From Paenibacillus vini (lineage in GTDB: Bacteria; Bacillota; Bacilli; Paenibacillales; Paenibacillaceae), in NCBI RefSeq assembly GCF_018403325.1, contig NZ_BOSL01000006.1, positions 217,850 through 281,849 of the forward strand: DNA of 64,000 nucleotides, written 5' to 3'. Shown in pieces: positions 51,301 to 57,715 of this stretch (its first letter is position 1; each line of letters begins with the position of its first letter). A program made the translations under genes and the position numbers. Below the pieces are notes generated by a model, which saw nothing but the letters and a program-made list of their open reading frames with translations, was not told the DNA's origin and ran no database searches.

Positions 51301-53403
51301 GAAACGTTCGAGTACACGGTACAACCTGAAGGTAACGAATATATTTTCTACTACACAGCCAATGAGCAAAGCGTGCAAGTGCAGTACCTGGAAGAAGGAA
51401 CGAACAAGGAATTGGCCGGGCCTGATACCAAACCAGGCAAGACTGGACAAACGCTGAAGCTGGAAGCCAAAACGATTGCGGGCTATACCGTAGTCGGCGA
51501 AACGACGGTGGACTACAAGCTGGGCGTAGAAAACGCACCGCACATCTTCTACTACACAGCGAACGAGCAAGATATCACCGTGAAGTACGTAGACCGTGCG
51601 ACAGGTGACAAACTTGCCGAACCAAGTAATGTGCCAGGAGTCACCGGTAAAAAGGTAATACTCGAAGCGGTAGAGGTAACGGGCTACACCCCGGAAAACG
51701 AAACGTTCCAGTACATGGTACAACCTGAAGGAAACGAGTACATTTTCTACTACAAGGCTAACGAGCCGGATAACAACAGAACCTTGACCGTAAGATATGT
51801 TGATTTGATTACGGGCAATGATTTGTTAGATCCGACCGAGCATTCGGGTAAAGTGGGTGAAGAAATCACGCTCACCGCGAATGATTATACGGATTCGGTA
51901 ACTGGTGCGGTTTATAAACCACACGATTACAGCGTTCCTTATACATTCAAAAACGAGCCGCTTCACGACGTATTCACTTTCACTTACACGCAAGACGTTT
52001 CAAGCCTGGAACGGACGGTTCTCGTTCATCATGTTGACAGAGAATCCAATCTGCCGCTTATGGAACCAACTCCTGCCAGTGGAAAAGTCGGTGAGACAAT
52101 TATTCTGAAAGCAGGTCCGATTTCCGTAGCAGATGCGGTTTATATGCCGGAAGAATTCTCTTATAACTATACGGTAACCCTTGATTTGGAGCAGGAATTT
52201 ACGATTTACTATAACCTTGGCGAGCCTTCCGGTGACGTAGTGAAACTCACTATTTCGTACCTCGACAGAGAAACGAATGGGGAAATTGCTTCACAGGAAG
52301 TCATCGAAGGAAAAGCAGGAACCCAATTTACGCTGAATGCGAAAAACGTTCCAGGTTATACTCCTGAAATTCCAAGCTTCGAATATCGTTATAGCGACGA
52401 ACCAAACCAAAATTACGTGTTCTACTATACGAAAAACGCACCAACGGATCAGCAACTCACCGTCAAGTATTTGTTGAACGGAACAAACGAGCAGCTTGCA
52501 AGTCCAAGCGTATTTACAGGCAAACCAGGCGAGACGAAAACTCTGACGGCCGTATCGATCTCCGGCTACACTCCGGTGAAATCGACCGATGCCTACACAT
52601 TTACAACGCAGGCAGGCCAAGAGTATATTTTCTACTACACTAGAAATTCGTCTAACCCGGGTGGATCCGGAGGTTCGGATACCTCGAGCGGATCGACCGT
52701 AACTCCGCTGCCGGCCTTGCCGCCGCTGCCAGCTGTTCCGCCAACCCTTGAAATGGAGAATCACTACGACTATATTAACGGGTATCCTGACGGCTCGGTG
52801 AAGCCGCTTAACAACATTACCCGCGAAGAAGTAGCAGCGATTTTCTACAGGTTGCTGGATGATGAAAGCCGTTCTGAATACCTGAAAACCGGCAATTCCT
52901 TCTCCGACGTAGGGGCTACGCGTTGGTCCAACAAGCATATTTCCACGATGGAAAATGCAGGAGTCATTACCGGATATCCAGACGGTACCTTTAAACCGGG
53001 ACAATACATTACCAGAGCCGAGTTCGCGGCGATCGCTTCCCGTTTTGACAAGCTTGATGAGCGGGCAAACGATAGTTTCACGGATATTACAGGACACTGG
53101 GCAGAAAAGTATATTGCCTCCGCAGCCAATAATGGCTGGATCAAAGGCTACACGGACGGAACCTTCAAACCGAATCAATACATTACTCGGGCTGAAGCCG
53201 CCGCGTTCATCAACAGCGTGCTGAACAGAAAAGTCGATAAGGACGGAATTCATGAAGATGCCAAGATGTGGCCGGATAATGTCTACGGTAAGTGGTATTA
53301 CTACGACATCCTTGAAGCCACGAATCATCATGACTACTCCAGAGAAGAAGAAGCTGAAGTAGAGGTTTGGGAAGAAGTACTTCCTAACCGTGTCTATCCT
53401 TAA
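48394..53403 (+). CDS. vWFA-MucBP-SLH surface adhesin, probable PPEP substrate
   Basis: A 1669-residue exported protein. Signal peptide about 1-27 (ending SGA-GT). A von Willebrand A domain (about 72-310) has the MIDAS residues D79-x-S81-x-S83 in VLVIDKSGSMNEKE. After a strand-rich linker domain (about 320-520) come about 13 MucBP-type modules, each ending in a variant of EYIFYYTANEQ. Residues about 590-1121 are four near-identical pairs. A Gly/Ser and proline-rich linker follows (PLPALPPLPAVPP, 1438-1450), then three SLH domains (about 1454-1611) that bind secondary cell-wall polymer, and an acidic tail. There is no LPxTG motif. The order matches VMSP, the PPEP-2 substrate of P. alvei. TGAGGAGGAA precedes ATG 48394. 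Expression is probably under c-di-GMP control. Confidence 0.9.
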   Translation: MKRGLKIVVSWLCLFSLLISPLTASGAGTTSGDPVWPNPGAIQLSKTAEPTGKSGEWKITLKAEGKNLRTSSDVVLVIDKSGSMNEKENKKSPTRLEKAKEAANKFVENLLQKDAETRIAVVSFNSEAKLNADFYGPNNKTKVNDAINSITASGGTNIQAGLQMARNQLSTSTAKNKLIVLLSDGKPTYSFKGTSATKFNWSENSYGFAINAFDYGKRLGSGGDFTFEDYDCYWDWFVQKCKNDSYKINNYKISDNGIGTISEAKIAKDKGLKIFSVGLDVSNDSSAIKVLKDIQSEGYYSGSSEDLVKIFREMAGKISFAAQDAKVIDPMGDMFNLKLKGAVISPDDYSVSQGTVTWDSLTEKFTWNVGNIAEGDPAIFTYTVVMDQSKNPVSDVLYPTNGTTTIEYKDVNNRNVSKEFEVPKVSIGKGSILMKGYKVNANGKPINAEGVEVEAPEFAEALYSEYYKDQNGKEAFPMGSTHSVTAKVVEKFRHKVGESPSSITLTVTNPNPVIWFGYEKAVEQNLSIKYLEKYSGKQLKDPDTTKQGYPGSKVSLEALTVEGYSVVGPDKVDYTFTAEPNQEYIFYYTANEQSVQVQYLEEGTNKELAGPDTKPGKTGQTLKLEAKTIAGYTVVGETTVDYKLGVENAPHIFYYTANEQDITVKYLDRATGDKLAEPSNMPGVTGKKVTLEAVEVTGYTPENETFEYTVQPEGNEYIFYYTANEQSVQVQYLEEGTNKELAGPDTKPGKTGQTLKLEAKTIAGYTVVGETTVDYKLGVENAPHIFYYTANEQDITVKYVDRATGDKLAEPSNVPGVTGKKVTLEAVEVTGYTPENETFEYTVQPEGNEYIFYYTANEQSVQVKYLEEGTNKELAGPDTKPGKTGQTLKLEAKTIAGYTVVGETTVDYKLGVENAPHIFYYTANEQDITVKYVDRATGDKLAEPSNVPGVTGKKVTLEAVEVTGYTPENETFEYTVQPEGNEYIFYYTANEQSVQVQYLEEGTNKELAGPDTKPGKTGQTLKLEAKTIAGYTVVGETTVDYKLGVENAPHIFYYTANEQDITVKYVDRATGDKLAEPSNVPGVTGKKVILEAVEVTGYTPENETFQYMVQPEGNEYIFYYKANEPDNNRTLTVRYVDLITGNDLLDPTEHSGKVGEEITLTANDYTDSVTGAVYKPHDYSVPYTFKNEPLHDVFTFTYTQDVSSLERTVLVHHVDRESNLPLMEPTPASGKVGETIILKAGPISVADAVYMPEEFSYNYTVTLDLEQEFTIYYNLGEPSGDVVKLTISYLDRETNGEIASQEVIEGKAGTQFTLNAKNVPGYTPEIPSFEYRYSDEPNQNYVFYYTKNAPTDQQLTVKYLLNGTNEQLASPSVFTGKPGETKTLTAVSISGYTPVKSTDAYTFTTQAGQEYIFYYTRNSSNPGGSGGSDTSSGSTVTPLPALPPLPAVPPTLEMENHYDYINGYPDGSVKPLNNITREEVAAIFYRLLDDESRSEYLKTGNSFSDVGATRWSNKHISTMENAGVITGYPDGTFKPGQYITRAEFAAIASRFDKLDERANDSFTDITGHWAEKYIASAANNGWIKGYTDGTFKPNQYITRAEAAAFINSVLNRKVDKDGIHEDAKMWPDNVYGKWYYYDILEATNHHDYSREEEAEVEVWEEVLPNRVYP
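50161..51756 (+). repeat. four tandem 399-bp repeats in the adhesin gene
   Basis: The unit boundaries at 50161, 50560, 50959 and 51358 are exactly 399 bases apart (133 codons, two MucBP modules each). The copies differ at only scattered positions, for example CAG/AAG in VQVQY versus VQVKY and ATG/GTG in SNMPG versus SNVPG. Such repeats can expand or contract by recombination and may be misassembled. Confidence 0.95.
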
Positions 53404-53410
53404 AAACCCA

Positions 53411-53457
53411 AAAGGCTCCCTTTCGGTTAGAATCCTTAACCGGAAGGGAGCTTTTTA
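53411..53457. terminator. bidirectional terminator shared by the adhesin and PPEP genes
   Basis: AAGGCTCCCTTTCGGTTA pairs with TAACCGGAAGGGAGCTTTTT with one mismatch and flanking A/T runs. The two genes converge on it, only 55 bases apart. Confidence 0.88.
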
Positions 53458-53458
53458 T

Positions 53459-54112
53459 TTATTGTGCACTCGAGAACAGCTTGTCCAAGAATTCATAGGT
53501 TAAAGGCATGTCCTCTTTCAGGTGGTTCCGTGTTTTGTCGCTGTAGAAATACAGCGTTGCGGTTTCCGCAAAATACTCGGTCGAGTAAACCGATACATAG
53601 CCGTCGCCTTCATAATCGTTGTTCGCTTCTTTCTTCCAGATCTCAAGAAAATCGGAAGAGGAGCTTACGTTGTTCAGAACGATCCGGTCGATCGCATGGA
53701 AAGTTTCATGAAGTTCGAGGTTTTGTCCATTGTGTCCTTTACCTTTGTTGCTGTATCCGATTCTTGCGATAACGACATTGGAGCTGACACCCGGAACATC
53801 GTCCCATGTAAGTCCAGTGTTTTCCCAGCCTCTAGGCGTAACACCTTTGTATTGGGCGAACTCTGGTTCATCGGTAATCTTTCCATTAACGAGTTTGACC
53901 TTAACGCCGTTGTCTTTCAAACCTTGCAACAGAGAAGAGGGAATCAAGGATAGTCGGTTTATCATTTTATTCGCATCAGTTTTGTTATATTCACCTTGAG
54001 GCAATACGACTATATCATCTATCAGTTTGTTGGTAGAATTGGCGTATGCCGGAACAGCAGCTAAATTTAAAGTGAAAATGATAGCGATTGCCAAATAAAA
54101 AACACGTTTCAT
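53459..54112 (-). CDS. secreted Pro-Pro endopeptidase (PPEP family)
   Basis: A 217-residue zinc protease of the anthrax-lethal-factor-like clan. Signal peptide 1-24, cleaved after AYA. The zinc motif is H135-E-T-F-H139 (LELHETFHAIDRI), and the third ligand is E183 in STEYFAETATLYF, which is the PPEP signature. Mature length of about 193 residues equals that of PPEP-1 and PPEP-2. These enzymes cut between two prolines and release surface adhesins. ATG 54112 is preceded by GGGAGG; a TTG 15 bases further up overlaps that site and is not used. The gene converges with an adhesin having Pro-Pro sites. Two c-di-GMP-I riboswitches lie upstream. Confidence 0.92.
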   Translation of the reverse strand: MKRVFYLAIAIIFTLNLAAVPAYANSTNKLIDDIVVLPQGEYNKTDANKMINRLSLIPSSLLQGLKDNGVKVKLVNGKITDEPEFAQYKGVTPRGWENTGLTWDDVPGVSSNVVIARIGYSNKGKGHNGQNLELHETFHAIDRIVLNNVSSSSDFLEIWKKEANNDYEGDGYVSVYSTEYFAETATLYFYSDKTRNHLKEDMPLTYEFLDKLFSSAQ

Positions 54113-54196
54113 TTCGGTTCCTCCCAAATTGCACCAAAAAATTGATGCATACTAACCGAATCAGGAAGTAACGAAATAACATGTATTTACGTTTGG

Positions 54197-54297
54197 CTTC
54201 CATATCGGCAACTGGCTGGCGTTACGGCTTGTCCGTGGTAGCCCCTATAGCTTTGCGTCCCCATCTTTCGATGGATTTGCCTTTATCAATATGAAAA
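54197..54297 (-). promoter_or_regulatory. c-di-GMP-I riboswitch, second (gene-proximal) of two upstream of PPEP
   Basis: Read on the minus strand, the aptamer contains GGCAAATCC, P2 hairpin CCATC-GAAA-GATGG, GGGACGCAAAGCTATAGGGG and, near its end, CCAGCCAGTTGCCGATAT. P1 pairs TTTCATAT with ATATGGAA. This is a textbook GEMM-I element. Downstream, a hairpin from GGAAG to CTTCC starts within the P1 3' strand but has no U-run, so it may act on translation or stability rather than termination. Confidence 0.9.
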
Positions 54298-54318
54298 TAT
54301 GAAGTTGGTTTACGATAA

Positions 54319-54348
54319 CAAAAAACCTTCTTACCGAATAAGAAGGTT
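54319..54348 (-). terminator. terminator between the two PPEP riboswitches
   Basis: On the minus strand AACCTTCTTA pairs with TAAGAAGGTT around a five-base loop and is followed by six U. It lies about 20 bases after the first aptamer. The P1 3' strand of that aptamer (GAAGAAG) can pair with CTTCTT of this hairpin as an antiterminator. Confidence 0.88.
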
Positions 54349-54369
54349 GAGATCAACAAAAGAGTTGAG

Positions 54370-54473
54370 CTTCTTCAATCGGTAACTGGCTGGTTTAGCG
54401 GAAAATTCCGCCTTAACCCCTATAGTTTTGCGTCCCCACTTTTCAATGGGTTTGCCTTTATCAAATCAAGAAG
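54370..54473 (-). promoter_or_regulatory. c-di-GMP-I riboswitch, first (promoter-proximal) of two upstream of PPEP
   Basis: On the minus strand the element reads GATAAAGGCAAACC, P2 hairpin CCCATT-GAAA-AGTGGG, GGGACGCAAAACTATAGGGG, a P3 arm with GGCGGAATTTTCCGC, and CCAGCCAGTTACCGATT. P1 pairs CTTCTTGAT with ATTGAAGAAG. It begins about 30 bases after the predicted transcription start. Confidence 0.92.
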
Positions 54474-54510
54474 TATGTAATTAGGTAAAAATATGAATCT
54501 AGCTACCATT

Positions 54511-54539
54511 AGAATAAGTCTAATAGACTATATAGTCAA
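54511..54539 (-). promoter_or_regulatory. sigma-A promoter of the PPEP gene with embedded palindromes
   Basis: On the minus strand TTGACT (54534-54539) is separated by 17 bases from TATTCT (54511-54516). The spacer holds a perfect 12-base palindrome GACTATATAGTC (54526-54537) and an overlapping one AGTCTA-A-TAGACT (54517-54529), which look like protein binding sites. Confidence 0.72.
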
Positions 54540-54714
54540 GCATTCTTTTGGAAACGTTGTGTAGCTTTGAAAAAGTTGAAATTGCTGTTGTATTTCAAGT
54601 GAAGTGCGATACCATATAGCTGGTTTTTTTGTTCTTATGAGGCACCTAAGTCCTATATTGTTTATGACATTAAGAGCTTGGCTCAGAGTTTTCGATTTTG
54701 TTTTTCTTTCGAAA

Positions 54715-55213
54715 GAGGCTGTCCCAAAAGTAACTTTGGAACAACCAAAGCACCGAATAGGGGCAGCTTTGAAAGGAAACAAGGAGCTAAGCGGCATGTT
54801 CTCGCTTAGCTCCTTTGCATTTGGCATCCACTTTGGCTTTTTTTATCAGGTTGTGGGCAAGGGAAAGCCATCCGACCTCTAGACTTACTTTGGGTAAGCC
54901 TCGAAGCAGGAACCGCTTAAAGTTACGGTTGTTTTTAATATCACCAAACACGGGCTCAGGCTCGATCATACGCTTCACAGCTAGGGCATATCCTTCTTCG
55001 CTCCGGAGCTTTTGCTGGGCTTGGTTCTTTAGCCGCATATACTTCATGCTGACTTTGATCTCGCGATCACCTTGGGCTTTTGTACACTGCGTCTTTAGCG
55101 GACATTCGTCACAACTGGCACTTCGGTAATGTCGGTATACGATTTCGTAGCCACTTTCCGTCTTTTCTTTGCTCTCTCGGTGGAAGTGGAGCGTTCGTCC
55201 GGCCGCGCATGTC
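54715..55213 (-). mobile_element. IS1182-family element, 3' remnant
   Basis: An open frame on the minus strand (55212 to 54787) encodes the last 140 or so residues of an IS1182 transposase: HFHRESKEKTESGYEIVYRH, CDECPLKTQC, LRSEEGYALAVKRMIEPEP and FKRFLLRGLPKVSLEVGWLS. The terminal sequence GAGGCTGTCCCAAAAG at 54715-54730 is the typical inverted repeat end. The 5' two thirds, with the catalytic Asp residues, and the other end are missing. The stop TAG at 55213-55215 marks the break. The stretch 54540-54714 shows nothing I can name. Confidence 0.85.
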
Positions 55214-56569
55214 TACGTATCTTGCTCGCTGTTATACGTCCAGTACATTGGAACCGGCGGCGCAACCAATGGTAACATCAGCAGCGGAGGTACGATTGCT
55301 CTGGCACATGGGGAAGGCATTATCATTACCGGCCTGCCTAAGGATGCGGAATATACGGTAACGGAAGCCGATTATTCCTCCGAAGGGTATATCACTGCAA
55401 GTATTGACGCTGCTGGCAGCATTGTTGCGGATGATACGCAGTCGGCTTCATTTACGAATACGAAGGATAAGCCGGGCAGTCTGGTCATCAGCAAAACAGT
55501 AGCCGGCAATGCGGGAGACCAAAGCAAAAAATTTGATTTTACGATTACTTTTAGCGCAGCAGGAACTTATAATTATACCGGAGCAGGCGGTGCGGCTGAC
55601 GGTACGGTCAGCAGCGGCGATACCGTCTCGCTGGCCCACGGAGAAAGCATTGCTATCACGGGTCTGCCGAAGGATTCGACTTATTCGGTAACCGAGGCGG
55701 ACTATGCCGCGGATGGATATGTAACTGCAAGCACGGGCGATGCCGGAACGATCGTGACAGACGATGTCCAGACGGCCGCATTCGTTAATACGAAAAATGT
55801 TTCTATACCGCCGGGCCCTGGGCCGGGTCCCGGACCGGGTCCTGGACCTTCTGAGCCGAATACGCCTTCCGAGACAGGTAACCTGTCTATAGGGAAGACC
55901 GTTGCCGGAAACGCAGGCGACCGCGTGAAGAAATTCAGCTTCACCATTGTCTTTAGCGGCGCGCCGGGCTTCTACAGCTATTCAGGAAACGGCGGAAGCG
56001 GGGTTATTCAAAGTGGGGGCACCGTTTCGCTGGCTCACGGGGAGAGCATAACAGTTTACGGGCTACCTAAGGGAGCAAGCTATACGGTTAGCGAAGCTGA
56101 TTATACTGCGGAAGGATATGTGTCGGTCAGCACAGGACCATCCGGTGTGATTCAAGGCAATACGACGCAGAGCGCAGCTTTCATCAATACCAAGAATGTC
56201 AATGAGCCTGAACAACCATCGCCTGAGGAGCCGCAACCGGGAGATAACGGTGGCGACAACGGAAACAATGGCAACAACGGCAACAACGGCAACATCGATA
56301 ATAACGGAAATAACGGAAATAACGGAAATAACGGCAGTAACGAAGACGGAGGATCAGCCGGCGGCGATGGCTCTATCGGTGGCAATAAGGATACCGGAAA
56401 TCACGGCGGTAAAGATCAGGGAGGATCTGACGGTGTTCAAGGCGGCACTCCGAAAACGGGGGATAACTCCCTCAAGCAGATGGCTCAATTAGGACTGATA
56501 TTCTTCCTATTGGCATTGGCCTCGCTGTTCTCTACGGATTTCGTCCTGCGGAGAAGAAGCTCGAAGTGA
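55169..56569 (+). pseudogene. 5'-truncated sortase-anchored repeat surface protein
   Basis: The surviving frame of 466 codons has three repeats of a DUF5979/Cna-B-like module (GSLVISKTVAGNAGDQSKKF ... AHGESIAITGLPKDSTYSVT), the first lacking its beginning. Linkers are a Pro-Gly run and an Asn/Gly-rich stretch. The C-terminus is a cell-wall sorting signal: TPKTGDNS, a hydrophobic helix and RRRSSK. The first 25 or so codons are antisense to the IS1182 remnant and not native, and there is no signal peptide. True surface-protein sequence begins near 55240. The class B sortase downstream would be its partner. As it stands the product should not be exported. Confidence 0.8.
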
Positions 56570-56613
56570 TTGAAGAATGAAGCAATAGATTAAGCAGACT
56601 ATTAAAGAGACAG

Positions 56614-56660
56614 AAAAGGGCCTGTCCAAAGGAAACCATTCCGTTACAGGCCCTTTTCAT
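56614..56660 (+). terminator. terminator between the surface protein remnant and sortase
   Basis: AAAAGGGCCTGT pairs with ACAGGCCCTTTT; the T-run is short (four). The sortase ribosome binding site follows at once, so read-through is probably needed for sortase expression. Confidence 0.7.
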
Positions 56661-56671
56661 AAGGAAGAGAT

Positions 56672-57472
56672 ATGAAAAAGAACAGAAGCATGACAAAAAC
56701 ACGCAGGTCCGGTACGCATTTGCTGCTGCGTTTGCTGATGGGAGTATGCCTGCTTGGCGTGTTGAGCTCGGTGTATATTCTCTTTGTATCTCAGCGGGAA
56801 TATACCCGGGGGGACGCGGCTTATGCACAGGTCCGAACATTACTGGAAGAGCAGCATGAAACCGAGTTGCGCCCGGACAGCGTTTCAGAAGCTTCTGTCG
56901 TGGCGGAGGCCAAACAGGTGGATTTCACCGTCTTGAGGCAAATCAATGCGGACGCAGTGGCCTGGATTACGGCGGAGGAAAGTGTTATCGACTACCCCGT
57001 AGTGCAAGGCAAAGATAACGATTATTATCTGAACCATCTGTTTACGGGACAAAAGAACAAGCTGGGCAGTCTGTTCGTCGATTATCGGACACCGGGCGAT
57101 TTTTCCGGGAAAAGCACCGTCATATACGGGCATAACATGAAAGACGGTTCCATGTTCGCGTCATTAACGGATTACAGGGATCAAGCCTATTATGACGAAC
57201 ATTCTGTCATGCAACTGTACATGCCCGACGGTTCGTATTCCATTGAGTTCTTTGCAGGGATCCTCGCAGACGGAGATTATGAGTTTCTTCGGCTGGAGTT
57301 TGATGATGACCATGATTTTCTTGAGTACATCGGCGAGCTGAAGGCGGAATCTACCTTTCAGAGCGAGGTGGAGGTGCTGGCGGAAGATCGGATTGTAGTA
57401 TTGTGCACCTGCTCTTATGAATTCAACAATGCCAGGTATGCCTTGTTCGGGAAGCTAATTCCCGTTGACTAG
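56672..57472 (+). CDS. srtB: class B sortase
   Basis: A 266-residue transpeptidase. One N-terminal membrane anchor (about 17-39). The catalytic His is H154 in STVIYGHNMKDGSMFASL, the Cys is C247 in VVLCTCSYEFNNAR (T-x-x-C form), and the Arg is R255. The N-terminal region DFTVLRQINADAVAWITAEE and the extra helix around YYDEHSVMQLY place it in class B. It joins proteins with a sorting motif to the cell wall; the nearby TPKTG protein is its likely client. AAGGAAGAG precedes ATG. Confidence 0.9.
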   Translation: MKKNRSMTKTRRSGTHLLLRLLMGVCLLGVLSSVYILFVSQREYTRGDAAYAQVRTLLEEQHETELRPDSVSEASVVAEAKQVDFTVLRQINADAVAWITAEESVIDYPVVQGKDNDYYLNHLFTGQKNKLGSLFVDYRTPGDFSGKSTVIYGHNMKDGSMFASLTDYRDQAYYDEHSVMQLYMPDGSYSIEFFAGILADGDYEFLRLEFDDDHDFLEYIGELKAESTFQSEVEVLAEDRIVVLCTCSYEFNNARYALFGKLIPVD

Positions 57473-57500
57473 TTTTCGCGCGTAATTATATTGACAAGCG

Positions 57501-57534
57501 GATGACCTCTGGATTCTTCAGGGGTCATCTTTTT
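57501..57534 (+). terminator. terminator after srtB
   Basis: GATGACCTCTG pairs with CAGGGGTCATC around a short loop, followed by five T. Between here and 57716 no gene is seen. Confidence 0.85.
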
Positions 57535-57715
57535 AATGGAAGTCGAGATTTTGTAGAGTTCGTTACATTATACTTAATCAAATAGACAAGGATATCCAGC
57601 TTGAACGAAGTTCAGATAGACGATAAGATCACCATAAAGAACCATAACGGGAGAGTACATAGATAAGGTTTATAAGCGGCGGCACCTAATTGCCAAGAGA
57701 GGATGAAATTTTCCT

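Noticed and set aside
50392-51723. Long antisense open frame (443 codons) across the adhesin repeats
   Set aside because: It is a by-product of the repeated sequence read on the opposite strand. It has no ribosome binding site, repeats with the same 399-base period, and has implausible Arg/Phe/Val-rich composition.
50161-51756. CRISPR-like regular repeats
   Set aside because: The units are 399 bases, contiguous and in one coding frame; there are no short repeats with unique spacers and no cas genes.
52705-52743. Proline-rich segment as an LPxTG-type sorting signal
   Set aside because: It has no xTG, is not followed by a hydrophobic helix and basic tail, and is followed instead by three SLH domains.
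52291-53331. Long antisense open frame (346 codons) over the adhesin's C-terminal part
   Set aside because: It lies wholly opposite a well-supported coding region with SLH domains and has no start signal or family likeness.
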